DNA of 64,000 nt from Diospyros lotus (lineage: Eukaryota; Streptophyta; Magnoliopsida; Ericales; Ebenaceae), in the NCBI RefSeq assembly GCF_014633365.1, contig NC_068346.1, positions 20,047,030 through 20,111,029 of the forward strand, given 5' to 3'. The notes beneath the pieces are model-generated. The model made no database searches and had not been told where the DNA came from. It was given only the letters and a program-made list of their open reading frames with translations. A program made the translations under genes and the position numbers. This document shows positions 1-11,134 of the stretch, in pieces. How positions within the stretch are numbered: the first letter of the stretch is position 1; each line of letters begins with the position of its first letter.

Positions 1-438
1 AATAACATCCCTGAAGATATTCGTTGGTTGATCAAAGCAAAAGTTCGATTAGCTGGCAAAACTTCACCTAGTTTTAAGCACTTCCCAGGCTTAGGGAAGA
101 GTAGTTTTGCGAACAAACGAAGAGCTAAAAGAGTGAATGGTTGTCACAAGTGTGCTCGTTGGACCTGTAACACTCGATGCAAATCTGTGGGGTTTACGTC
201 CGTAAATCGAGAAGATAAAATTAGTTACATAAAGGATGGACTGAGTAAGGATTCATTGGATGATATCCGATTGACTCTTGAGACGCATCCATGTGGAATA
301 GTGCAAAGAGAACTTCTTGCTTTATGGACCCAGTTCATAAGTGACTACCAACGCTATAGTCTTGGGAATCTGACTAAAAACGACCCTGTTTGCCAATCTA
401 TAAGAAAATTGGATGGAAAGCTTATCCTCGCTTCATAG
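1..438 (+). CDS. Unrecognised reading frame, open at the left edge
   Basis: A single frame is open from base 1 to a TAG at 436-438, about 145 residues, and no ATG is visible upstream, so the true start lies outside the window. The protein is basic in its first third (Lys/Arg-rich, around KRRAKR) and has a compact Cys/His cluster (CHKCARWTCNTRC, near residues 48-60) that could bind a metal. It ends in a soluble, helix-like stretch rich in Leu and Asp. I do not recognise the family and see no transposase, gag or pol motif. No intron signal interrupts it. It lies 168 bp upstream of the LOG copy on the same strand, and the repeat at 1269-1480 shares a short motif with its coding sequence (about 235-297). 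It may be the last exon of a host gene, a retrocopy, or captured sequence. The reading frame is clear; its function and status are not. Confidence 0.5.
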   Translation, partial: NNIPEDIRWLIKAKVRLAGKTSPSFKHFPGLGKSSFANKRRAKRVNGCHKCARWTCNTRCKSVGFTSVNREDKISYIKDGLSKDSLDDIRLTLETHPCGIVQRELLALWTQFISDYQRYSLGNLTKNDPVCQSIRKLDGKLILAS

Positions 439-605
439 AAAGTGTTTAAGCCGTTTCTGGACGTAAAACCAGAGGAAAATGTGAGCCACAATCACAACTA
501 CTTGTACATACGCATGATTTTTGTTTGTATTTATTTCTTGTTGAATTGTTGTATAGCTACTTTTGATTGCTAAACCTCTTTCCAGGGCGTACAAAAGAAA
601 CAAAC

Positions 606-1266
606 ATGGAAGGCTAGTTAGTTCGTCGAATCAAAACCATATGTGTACTTTGTGGCTCTCAACTTGGGAGTGATATTTGTTACGCACTTGCAGCAAGCGA
701 ACTAGGCCAAAAAATTAAGAGAGAAAAAGATTAATTTGGTATATGGAGGGGGAAGTCGTGGGTTGAATGGTTATGTTTCACAAGCTGCACTTTTTGGAAA
801 ATCATATGTGGTAGGTGTAATGCCAATCCCTTTGGCTAAACCACGTATTTCTGGGATTACACGCGGTCAACTTGTAGAAACGACTTCTATGTCTGAGCGC
901 ATAGCTTGTAAGATTTATCAGTCAGACGCTTTCATCGCTTTACCAGGAGGTTTTGGTACACTTGAAGAAATCTTCTGTATAATCTCTTGGGCCAAGAGCA
1001 ATCTGCATACCAAACCCATTGGACTTTTAAATGTTAACCATTTTTTCGATGGGTTGCTCTCTTTTATTGATCAGGCTGTGGACCAACAGTTCATTTCTCC
1101 TTCAACAAGAAAGATTCTTATTTCTGCATCCACCATTGAGGAGCTGCTAGAGAAATTACATACTTATGTTCCACAGCACGATCCTTATGAGCCTCAGATA
1201 GATTGGTCTAAGGCAATCAAAAACAAGCAGCAAAAAAGTTCGATTAATTTAGAATTATCCCTGTAA
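606..1266 (+). pseudogene. LOG-like: Intronless, frameshifted copy of a LONELY GUY-type cytokinin riboside 5'-monophosphate phosphoribohydrolase
   Basis: LOG enzymes release active cytokinin bases from their riboside 5'-monophosphates in the cytosol. From an ATG at 606 the frame reads the N-terminal nucleotide-binding strand (RIKTICVLCGS, from about 624) up to about 717. A one-base frame change in an A-rich stretch (718-730) then moves the reading to the frame of LVYGGGS, GVMPIPLAKPRISG and the family signature LPGGFGTLEE (about 940-970), ending at TAA 1264-1266. A TAG at 615 also breaks the first few codons. Total length, about 215 residues, matches the family, and the PGGxGTxxE motif is intact. 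Plant LOG genes are, as far as I know, split by several introns; this copy has none and A-rich tracts follow it (1366-1390), which suggests a processed retrocopy. The family call is confident; the retrocopy origin is inferred. Confidence 0.85.
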
Positions 1267-1530
1267 GGCAAGTCTATGATAAGATGGCTGAGTAAGGAGT
1301 ACTTTTTATACTCTTGAGACGCATCTCCTATGACTTGTACAAAATTTATTTTCTTGTGTTCTTAAAAAAATATATAAAAAAAAAAACTGTGGAATGTTGT
1401 TAAGCGAGTCTATGATAAGATGGCTGAGTAAGGAGTACTTTGTACTCTTGAGATGCATTTTGTTTATCTTATGACTTGCATGAAATTTTTATTTTGGTGT
1501 GAAAATATAAAAATATATATATATGGTATG
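1267..1530 (+). repeat. Imperfect tandem duplication, about 136 bp period
   Basis: Two copies start at about 1269 and 1405. They share 'agtctatgataagatggc' and the following 'gagtaaggagtacttt', diverge in the middle and end in A/T-rich tracts. The core (ctgagtaagga ... actcttgagacgcat) also resembles codons within the left-edge reading frame at about 240-295, so all three may come from one ancestral segment. No coding potential is seen. Confidence 0.6.
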
Positions 1531-3065
1531 CTCATTTGTTTATTTGAGTTTTAGCAGTTCATAGTAAATCTATGGACTTATGGAGTTATAGGTATTCCTA
1601 ACAACCCTATTTTATTACTGCAATTCAAGTTGGGGGGAGTAAGGTATGTTTATGAATTATCTGGTCTATGTTTAACTATGAATTTGCAATTGCATGCTTG
1701 TAGTTTTGTGTGAATTAAAAAAAAGAAAAAAAAAGAATGTGTGTGCTTTAAATAATGCTATCCCTAAAGCTTTAGAATTATACACTGATAGCCAGTTGAA
1801 TTTGCAATATGAATCATGAATACATTAATTTCTTATTTGAAAACGTATATGTATGGAATTAGAATAGATGATTTGCATGCATCGGGTGTTCAATAATTAG
1901 AAATTGGTTTATCGGTCATAAAGTCAAAGGCAATGGTAATTAGCTGATTAGCACACTGCATGATCCCTCAACAGAAGTAGAGACTATTACCCAAGTGAGT
2001 GTTTGAGCCTAATAATCGTTACTTCTAAGTGAAATAACACTTACTCTAAATATGCTTTATTGTTTATCTCATCTTTTCAATAGCTTCAAAACATAAATTT
2101 GCTTTGAATGTCTAGTATGATAGCGGATGAATTTGGCTGGTTTCAAATTCTGAATTAGTTGACTGAGTAACATTGTTTTGTAGAAGTATGATAGGGGGAT
2201 CAATTACTTTCAATTTGGGCCTATTAACCTTTTTTTCTTTCTTTACATTAGCCTAACTTGCTAGCCCATTTGAGCTGTTCTTAGCACAATTTCTTTCCTT
2301 ACCTTCGTCTAAACCTGTAACCATATAAAGTTTGTCCAACCTGGTGTGTTTCTAGGAATTAGTCTATCTCAGTATTTTCATATTAAAAAAAAAAAGAAAA
2401 AAAAAAAGAAAAGAAAAGAAAAGGGGAAGTTCTCTTAGTTATTCAGCATAAGTGTTTCAAAACAAATGCTGAAGAAAACATTATATCCAGTTTGAGATTA
2501 AAAAAAAAAAAAAAAAACCTAACACACCATTTGCACACTTACCATTTTCTTTGACAACCCGTATTAACCTCATAGCCCCATTACAACCTAGTTTGGTCCC
2601 TCTTGATGCTATAAATCATGTGATCTCAGGATTCGAGTTCGGAGCAAGGAATTCTGTTTAAATTCAAAAGTTATTTATCTATGGCATTATTCCAATCATG
2701 AAGCTATGTTAATTTCCCTGTTCTTTCATGAAAATACGTTCTTTGTATTTGGGATGACACCGAGTTTGAACTTGTTATACATTTACTCTTATAACGGTGC
2801 ACCCCTTGTGTGTACACCTGAGGAATCGTTTTATTAGAGGGAAAATCCACAGTAAGGCTTAAAGTTAAAACTTCGAGGGAGTAAATCTATGTATTGATCA
2901 TCCTGATTTCCATTCCTAAGATTGTATGACCTTTAACCATAAATCTAATTTTGAATGTTCTACTCTACGCATTTTGGTTTCGAATTTGAAATTTTTATAT
3001 TCTTGCAAGTATTGCGATTAGATCATAGCTGGTGTATAATCTAATTGCTAAGGGACTAGCAATAT
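1531..3065 (+). mobile_element. Non-coding 3' internal region of a gypsy-type LTR element
   Basis: About 1.5 kb of A/T-rich sequence with no open frame of note, several poly-A or A/G tracts (1719-1735, 2386-2425, 2500-2517), and a near-copy of the polypurine tract at about 1625-1640 (caagttggggggagtaagg). It leads directly into the polypurine tract and LTR at 3066-3079, so I read it as the untranslated 3' part of the element whose 3' LTR follows. The 5' LTR and pol genes are not in the window. Confidence 0.45.
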
Positions 3066-3078
3066 TCAAGTTGGGGGG
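3066..3078 (+). promoter_or_regulatory. Polypurine tract (plus-strand primer) of the first gypsy-type element
   Basis: 'caagttgggggg' lies immediately 5' of an LTR beginning TGTGATAAGG. A G-run abutting a 5'-TG is the usual arrangement for second-strand priming in plant Ty3-type elements. Confidence 0.65.
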
Positions 3079-3420
3079 TGTGATAAGGGTCAATATTTCC
3101 TATATCCTAATGAATTATATCCCTATTTTGGCTTTATAATTATGCTTAAAATAAATAATTATTTGCATTATATATTATTACAGGATGAAGCAAGGAAGCT
3201 GTCTTCTACAATTAATTAGGGGCATAAATCGAAGATGTTGGATTACCCATTATTGTTGCTCAAAATCATGGGCCAACTATGGAGTCTAGAGGATGTGTCA
3301 AGTGCACTTGGCTCAACAATCAAATAGAATCCAACACAAGGAAGGCCTAAGCCCAAGCTCAAGCCCAACATAAAGAAGGCCCAAGCCCAAAAATATGAAA
3401 AGCCCAAGTCCCACAAATAG

Positions 3421-3592
3421 GATGACATCATCGCTTACATCATGGTTGAGATGACATCATCGCTTACATCATGGGATAGGATGACATCATCGCTTACATC
3501 ATGGTTGAGATGACATCATCGCTTACATCATGGGTTAGGATGACATCATCGCTTACATCATGGGTTGGAATGACATCATTGCTTACATCATC
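3421..3592 (+). repeat. Six-copy 29/30-bp tandem repeat in LTR U3
   Basis: Copies start at 3421, 3450, 3480, 3509, 3539 and 3569. Each carries 'gatgacatcatcgcttac' followed by 'atcatgg' with alternating spacers, giving a 59-bp two-unit super-period for the first four copies. The sixth copy has one substitution (attg for atcg). The array ends about 60 bp upstream of the TATA box, which is where an enhancer would lie. Confidence 0.9.
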
Positions 3593-3653
3593 AATTAGAT
3601 ATTTTGTATTATTAAATTATATAATTAAGTGGTTTCCATTAGATCTTTTAGCC

Positions 3654-3660
3654 TATAAAT
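3654..3660 (+). promoter_or_regulatory. TATA box of the 3' LTR at 3079
   Basis: 'cctataaatagagc' follows the repeat array and precedes a pyrimidine-rich leader, which fits an RNA polymerase II retrotransposon promoter. Confidence 0.6.
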
Positions 3661-6298
3661 AGAGCACTTAGGTGCACTTGTAAGGGATGATTATTCTTGA
3701 ATGAAATTTTAGTTGTTTTAATTGCTCTTGTTCTCTCTTATTTTCTCTTGCAAATCTTACTTCTTCTCTTTCTTATTTAAATTCTTATGTCATTTATTAT
3801 TACTTTATTATCCACCGCCTAAATGGTTGGTTAATTTCTGCTTTTAAATTCTTGCAATTTCAATTATTATCTTTCAATTATATACCGCCTATATGGTCGG
3901 TCAAAATAGTCTTTCAATTATTGTCTTTAAATTATATACCGCCTATATGGTCGGTTAAAAAAAGTGTCTTTTAAATACTGTCTTTTAATTCCCGTCATTT
4001 AAATTCTTGCCAATTAACTTTTAAATGGAAATGAGTAGCTAAACCTAATCTTGGGTTAAGGCGAGGACAGTGGCCAATGTTCTTGAATCTCAAAGATAAG
4101 CCAAACCTCAATGAATGCAAGATTTATCTGAGTTAAACTCGAGTTGAGTGTGTAAATGATTTTGTGAGTTTGGATTGGGTCATCATCCTAACTTAGAACT
4201 CTCATGCCATGTATGAGAGTTGCTAGATTTGGAGATGAGATATACCCAAGCTCAGACGATCAAATCATAGTCTGTAGTATAATACAATTTACAGTGACAT
4301 CTTAACCTAGAACCATCGTATCATGTATGAGGGTTGCTTAGTTGAGACTCATTCGTATCTTGAATTATAACTCCCAAATGATCCTCTGTTTATTTCAGAT
4401 TAATGTTGCTGTTTAAATTACTATAAGAGATTTATTAGGCAATGGTTCTGAACTTGCCTCAACCCAAGACCCTTTTAATATTCCAAAAAAAAAACCTTTT
4501 CACAATCAAGAAAACTTAGCTCTCTTTGGATAAATCAACCCGAATGACCCATTCTTTTGTTAAATAAATCTCCCAGTGAATCGACCCGAACTTGTCAGAA
4601 ATTTATATTTGTGCTACAACTACACACACACTGGTGAGTTTAAACCTCCTCACCATTTCAACACTGAACATCCAAACTGATTAAGGCTATTTAAATTGTA
4701 GGGTGAGGAGTGCAGCCAAAATGCAAGGTAAGTCTAGTTTCTTTTTATAATCTGATAGAGGGTTTAATAAGGGTGACGTAGGTTCAAACGGGGGTCGAAT
4801 CGGAGCTAACATTAGAAAGTTATGGTCGAAAAACCAAGAAGAGGCGGAGCAGTGCGATTTTTAAGGGAGGCGCGTGCAACTCACACGCCGGCAAGGGGCT
4901 GCGAGTGTGGGCATGTCAGCCACCTTCCATGGCATGTGAGGGCACGTGGGACCCCCTCTTGACCTGAAAATTTGCAGAGTTGACCCTCTTTTAGTTACCT
5001 ACAACCCTATATAAAAATATGTTGAGTTTGGTTTACGAAATCTTGTGATAATTGTAGAAAACCATTCCTGAACGCTGGCAACAGTGCACCGACAAGCCCA
5101 AACCAGCAAGGTGAGTGTGTCTTGCATCCTTTTGCTATATCCCGATCATTTTGGCTTCACTGGGTGTGGGTGTTGGCTTGCATATCATGCCTTTATGGCT
5201 TACATGACATATTTTTCCTTGGTTATGCATATTCCTTCTGCTTTGTCATACATCACGTTCGTGTTGGTGACTGTGGCTAGTTGTTGGGCCATCATGGAAG
5301 ATCTTGTGCTCTTACGGTGAGCCAAGGGGTGACTATGATGACCGCGGGGGTGATTGCAACACCTTGGCATTGCTACTACAGGGGTGGATTTCATAATAGC
5401 ATTATTGCATTTGCACGCACATACCTTTTGTAATACTTGAGAAATTTGGGTTAATTAAAAATAAGCAATTTATTAGAGAAATGGGATTTCAGAGAAAATT
5501 GGTATCTGAATAGTCCGAAAAATTGACCAAATCGACTGCCGGGAGTGCCCTGGAGCCGAGATGCCAAAGGAAAATGATGTAGCATTAACAAGCACCCTGA
5601 GATAGGATTTATGGTGCAGAAAGAAATCAGATCAGGAACAATTTTCGGTACAGCAAAATAACAACTGCCAATTAGGCTGCAATACCAAATTGTTATAGAC
5701 GACTTCCCGAAAGTCAACGGAAGCTTGAGGGGGCTTCTATTTTTCATAAGGAACAACCCTTCAGTGGTTTCAGGAAGAAACAAAGAGGTTTAGGGCCAAA
5801 ACGAAGATTCGAGCCTAAGTGCAGTTTTTAGAAATTGCTAAAGGGAGGCCGAAACAATATTTTTTCGGAATCCTCAAGCGTCAAATGAATGTTTTAGGAC
5901 TTTAGGGACTCAATGGAAATATTGAAAAGTTCAGGGGTTAAGTGAAATGAGCTAAGGTGATAATAGCCAAAACTTAGAGGGGCCAAAGTGCAAAAACACA
6001 AAAATGGCAGCATGGACAAATCTAACCAGCACATGGCCGGTCAGCCATGGCCAATTTCGGCCACAGGGATGGCACGAGGGAAGGGAAAGGAGCATCTTTT
6101 ATGAAGGTTGGACCGATAAAGGCCATGGGGGTGGCCGAAAATTGAGCAAAAACTGACCAGCTTTCTGGTCACGCGATGATGGCCCTGCAACTTGCGATTT
6201 TAGTCGCTTAAAGTCGATTGAAGGTTGATCTGAGGTAGGTGTTAATTCCTAAGGCAATGGGTTGGCCGAGCAAGGGCTTTTGGAAGCTCGAAAATGCT

Positions 6299-6305
6299 TA
6301 TAAAT
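6299..6305 (+). promoter_or_regulatory. TATA box of the family-I solo LTR
   Basis: 'gcttataaataggc' is the only good TATA-like site in this LTR. The equivalent site in the 43757 copy is 'ctataaatagaac' at about 44603, which supports it. Confidence 0.6.
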
Positions 6306-7511
6306 AGGCATTCTCAAATGGCCGAAAAGAGGGGAGAAGAAACTTCAAATCGGCCATTATATCGAACAAATTGAGGCTCCAAAATAAGAGGCTTTTGAAG
6401 CCCATGAGGCGTAGAGCATATCTGGAGAGTTAGAGGCATTTTAATTGAGGTTTCATGGCGATTCGAGCTTCGCCGGAAAGAGGGAGGCGGGCGCCTTCCG
6501 GTGTTCCTTTCAGCCTCAAATTTATGCCATGAGGATCGATTCAAGGAGGGCTTTCGAATGGTGGAGGAATCAGCCGTCGCCGGAAAAAGATGGCCGGAGA
6601 AGATGACCGGCGCTTGGGCCACACGCGTTGGTCAGCATGCGTAGCCCACGCGCCAGCGCGTGGGGGCTTAGAAAAATGTGAAAAAAATCCCTAAAATTCT
6701 AGAAAAATATTTTATGGAGGTCTGTGCAAAAAGATTGGGATTTGGGATTCCTGATGTCTTCGTTTCCACACCAAAGAGCCTTGTTTTGCGTGAAAATGCA
6801 ACATTCGGGTAAGTCCAGTATTTTTCCCTTGAAGTTGATAGCCTATAATGAATTGTTGTGAAATTAGATTTGAGAAAATAGTCTCGAGGTATTTATTGGA
6901 ATTTTCGGGGAGGAAAAATGAAAGAAAATGAAGGAAAAATGAAATAAATAGAATATTGAGGATATTTAGTGATTAAATATTATTTTATGATTGAGGTGAT
7001 CGAGATGATGTGATTGGTGCGACTTTTGAGAGTTGGCACGAAAATCAAGACTGTGCACACATAACGAGGTGATGCACGCTTTTCAAGGTGTCTTAAATCT
7101 TTGGGCAAAAGTGAGTAATTTTATCCTAAACATGGTTTTGTGAGTTTTCCTATCCTACATGATATGATTGTTTAATATGCATGATATTTATGAAAGATAT
7201 GATTGCTTATATATGCTTAATATTTACGAAAGATATGATTCATTTTGTCATATTGCATGGAAAGTCGTGATAATTATATGGCACGATATTATTGTCACGT
7301 TGATATTTGTGCATGGGAATGGAATGTTGCCCCTGGAGTGTAGCCATAATTCCCCAAGGGCATTGAGGGAATAACGTTAGGCTTGTACTGCAGAGGTTCG
7401 GGATTTGCCTAGGATTCCTAGTCAGGCTTGCGGGCTAGGGAAGTTACACTAAGGGAAAATGTTGTTCATGTTATTGCATCATGCATTCGTATATATGTTT
7501 TGGACCCTCAC

Positions 7512-7556
7512 TAGAAGTTTCATCTTCTAATGGGTTATGCCCCTGGAACATTCCAC
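7512..7556 (+). other. Paired hairpin motif in the family-I LTR
   Basis: TAGAAG/CTTCTA (7512-7529) is followed by 'gggttatgcccct' and then GGAAC/GTTCC (about 7544-7561). The same layout occurs in LTR families G, K and B, with different but still complementary stems; see the findings. Confidence 0.6.
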
Positions 7557-9720
7557 GTTCCAATTTAGACTTGCAGCTCAGGCAAGGAGCAGGTTGAGAT
7601 ATGACGGCACATGATGGTGTGGCCGATGGATTCAGCGAGCTGACTCGGATATGTTTTAGCTGATGCTTTATTGATGATTAGTCTTGTTAGAATATTATGA
7701 AATCTCTATGTATTTATGTATTTCAATATTGAGGATATGATGTTAATTATGGTACGGATTCTTATGTTATAAATAGAGTGAATTGATTATGTACCATATC
7801 AGGTTTCAATTATCGCTTTTGCATTTTTAATGATTTGCTGGGGGTTTTGTTCAGGACTCGGTACTTAAGGTTTAAGTTATGTACCCGGAAAGAAAGAAAA
7901 AAATAAATTATGTATATTTTGGGACCCAGCATAGTGACACGCTCGATAAGAGAAAAAGCGGGGTGTTACACCTTTCCTTTTCTGATTCACTCACTTAGAT
8001 GTAATATCTAACTTGAGTTGATACCCCTGGAACGTTCCACATTCCAAGTATATTAGAGGTATCAAGTGTTTCAGGTTTTAGTTCAAACGTGGGTAAGGAG
8101 GTGGAGCTTCGCTAGTTTTGGGTTTTTAACTTATTATGTACTCGTGTACTTATACAACAATGATGTATTGTAATAGCAGCTACGGTACTCAAGTTTGTAA
8201 TAAGTAAAAGGGTGCCCTACAGTTATACTATAGTAATAAGTTGTGTCTTTTTGGAGTATTAAGAGTCTTTTACATTTCTTGTACTTGTAAAGAAAATCTA
8301 GTGGAAACCCCTTATCTAGCTTGGGCTAAGCTTTCAGATTTGATCCAATGTTTCCGTTGGTAAGGGTTTCCATAACACCCTAGGTGATGTCTGCTTGCAT
8401 TTCACGTTATTGTGTATCTGGAAAAATGGGGCATTACAATTATGTATGCCAAGTACATGCAAATGAGGCTAGGTCCTTCCATCCTCACAACCTACCAAGG
8501 TTTGAGGCATCAACCTACCCCTCCCACAACACTAGTCCTCCATATGGCTATAAGTACACTAGAACTTATATCATGCAAATGTTAACCACTACATGTGAAT
8601 GCTACATAAAAATTTTATCAAACATATTTACCAAACTTGCAAGGCCACCTTCACATGGGGCCATCCCTTACCTCTTTTCTCCTTGGAGCTTCAAGCCTTA
8701 ACCTTTACTCCCTTTGATTCCAACTCTCCACTTGATAGAAACTAGAGAAGAATGAAGAGGCTAAGCTACCATTCAAAAGAAAAACAAAAGGATCTACACT
8801 ATTACAAGGAAGAATACTTACCTTTGTTCCTTCTCTTCTTTCCTTTCCTTTCCTTTTCTTCTCTTTTCTTTTCTTCCATTTACACTCTCTTGAAATCCCT
8901 TTCCTTCTTTGTCTCTTTCTTACTTTCTTCAAGAGAATTCTTCCAATTTCCTTTTATATCTAATAGACTCAAAATTAAATCTTAGCCTTTGGATTTACTT
9001 TAGGAGAATAACTCTCATCCACACAAACAAACACAATCCATGCCATTTGATCTCTTTAAATCCCAACCCTTGGATCACTGTGCCTATCTAAGATTAAATC
9101 TCCTCCATGGATTTATTTTGGAGAATAAATGTAATGACCCGCTCCCATTTACAGGTGCCACCGGTAAATAATTGACCGGATTACTCACCCGACGAACCAC
9201 AACTGAAGGGTTGGACTATGTTTCAACAGGAAACGCCCTATGTGGGAACCAGGCTTCATCCTTCCCTTCGCTCCACTCAAGAATCGGTCTCAACTCAAAT
9301 AAGAAAAACTCAGCGGACCGAGACCCGAAACCTGAGTGAGCTTCACCTCTCTTCAGCTCGCTTCATAGCAAGCCAAAGGTGACCCAGGCACAAAGCTAGC
9401 ATAACAAACATTTCGTTAAGTATTGGGGATTTATGAGAACATATCTCGCTGGTCTTTACTCCATCCGAACTTGGCTTTAACAACTCAAGCCACATATAAA
9501 TCACGCAGACTCACAATCATCTATCACACTGATGATTACAACAATTAAATACATTTAACGCTCAACAACACATACATTTACTCACAAGGGTATACATACA
9601 TAACACCACATGGCTACGTACAAGAGATAATAAAGTACACAACTCGGGCAACACAGCTAGTTGCCACAATAGCCTCCTGGTGCCATCCCTGCTTGCATCT
9701 GGACTTGCAACATCTACACA

Positions 9721-9752
9721 TGAGGTGAAACCTCATGAGTCATAAAGACTCA
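9721..9752 (-). other. Paired hairpin motif in the element E LTR
   Basis: In LTR orientation (minus strand), TGAGTC-loop-GACTCA (9752-9736) is followed by TGAGGT-loop-ACCTCA (9735-9721). It is preceded by 'cccttac', as in LTR H at 48218-48256. Confidence 0.6.
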
Positions 9753-11120
9753 GTAAGGGTGCAATGCATGTAAATATGAATATAACCATGTTTATGTATG
9801 CCAATGCATGAAAATGAGGCTAGGCACACTCACCCTCACAACCCTCCAAGGTTTAAGGCATTAACCTATCAGCCCTTACAATACTAGTCCTCCTTATGGC
9901 CACAGGTCCACTAGATCTCGCGTCATGCAAGTGTTAACCACTACATGCAAATGGAACATAAAAACATTTTCAAACACATTTACCAACTTGCAAGGCCACC
10001 TCCACATGGGGCCGTCCCTTACCTGGCTCGAAGCCTCATCCCTGCCTCAGCGAGAACGTCAGCCCGAACTCCGAGCTCTTCTAGGATCACCGCCTTCTCG
10101 ATTGAACCTAGAGGCAAACACACAAAAACCCAACTCCATTAACATCCGGCATTAACCCAATGCCCTCAATTTCGCCACACATCGCAAAATCACCATCAAC
10201 ACTATCTCCAAACAACCAACCACGGCATGCATCAACTGTTTAATAATTTCCAAACACCCTGACCCGGGGTTTAATCCAACAAATAATTATTCTACATTAA
10301 CTCGCTCAATGCAAATAATTTGGGAAGGAAATATTAATTTACCTCGACTCTTCTAGAGAGAAATTCGAAAAACGCCTGCTAGGGTCCACTTACCACTCAC
10401 CTATCATTCCCAAGGATAGACCTCGTCTCATCATGAAACCAACTAGGGTCCACTCATACCCTAGGCACATCCCCTCCGGGATTATCATAACCACACGATC
10501 ACATCACCTGATGTCGAATCTTTTCCTTGAGCCTCGAGCTAACACCCATTTTAGCTCATTTTATCTCAAGCGCACACGCCTTACTGCACCACTTCTAAGG
10601 GACAACTATATTCCCTCGAACATGCTTGACAAATCCCTGACATAGGGACGCTCCACTAATCCCCTCCCAGACTAGTCATGCTTCGGCTTCGTGTCCCCAC
10701 ATGAGCCTCAACACTTTAATCTCAAGGAGTCCTTATCCTTAATACTCTATACCATACACCCGAATTCCAATATTCAGGGTTTCCCTGACACCGACACCCA
10801 CGCTTGGGTTTTCGGTTACTCTTACCCAACTTGTATACACTTTAGATCATTTCAGGCCTCAACATCTCGACCCAATCCCTAGGATCCTTGGAACACATGT
10901 CCAACTTTCAAGGTCATCGGATCAATTTCACTTTAGAATCTCGAGATCGCAAACCAACTGTTCTCGACCCCGACTCAGCAGTTAAGACATTCTGACTTAC
11001 ATTCAAATCATGCCAAACAATCCCTGACTCAACACTCTGGCAGTCGCTCACATCAATCACTTATTCAACCATATATAACATTCTAGCATGCTAACCCTCC
11101 CCACTCATATAGCTAGTTAT

Positions 11121-11134
11121 GCTCTGATACCAAC
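11121..11134 (-). promoter_or_regulatory. Primer-binding site of element E (initiator-Met tRNA type)
   Basis: On the minus strand, GTTGGTATCAGAGC abuts the LTR end TTACA at 11135. TGGTATCAGAGC is complementary to the 3' end of plant initiator-Met tRNA and is the usual PBS of plant Ty3/chromovirus and copia elements. Confidence 0.85.

Larger units (their letters stand above)
3079..4628 (+). mobile_element. 3' LTR of a gypsy-type element
   Basis: The LTR begins TGTGATAAGG at 3079 after the polypurine tract. It contains a six-copy repeat (3421-3592), a TATA box (3654-3660), and a region with three spaced copies of 'ccgcctaNatggtYgg' (about 3813, 3884, 3941). A second, looser pair of similar segments with 'atgtatgag(a/g)gttgct' lies at about 4206 and 4324. 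The right end is uncertain: 'ctacaactacaca' at about 4616-4628 is the best CA-terminus I can find, and no TSD partner is visible because the 5' side lies outside the window. Confidence 0.6.
5429..7970 (+). mobile_element. Solo LTR of family I with TSD CCTTT
   Basis: It begins TGTAATACTT at 5429 and ends GGGTGTTACA at 7970, 2542 bp, flanked by CCTTT at 5424-5428 and 7971-7975. It resembles the LTR at 43757-46182 along its length, for example 'gggagtgccctggagccga' and the TATA/leader region. No PBS or internal sequence follows, so it is a solo LTR. It includes a TATA box (about 6299-6305), a strong donor-like 'ggGTAAGT' (about 6808), a GC-rich segment with near-repeats of 'cacgcg' (6610-6665) and the paired hairpin motif (7512-7556). 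Confidence 0.92.
4690..8438 (+). mobile_element. LTR of family B, + strand, 5'-truncated and split by an inserted LTR
   Basis: Sequence at about 4730-5428 and 7976-8438 matches, in reverse complement, the B LTR at 13752-17983. Shared landmarks are 'ccaagaagaggNggag', 'acaaccctatataaaaatatg', 'ccagcaaggtgagtg' and 'ggtaagggtttccat'. It ends 'ggggcattaca' at 8438, the usual LTR terminus here. Its left end is missing, probably lost at the junction with the preceding LTR, so no TSD can be read. Position 5424-5428 is interrupted by a 2.5-kb solo LTR; the uninterrupted sequence survives in the other B copy at about 16600-16625. Confidence 0.7.

Noticed and set aside
8705..9091. Overlapping Lys/Arg-rich and Phe/Ser-rich short proteins on both strands
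   Set aside because: Both come from a pyrimidine-rich tract in a family-H LTR; low complexity and no motif.
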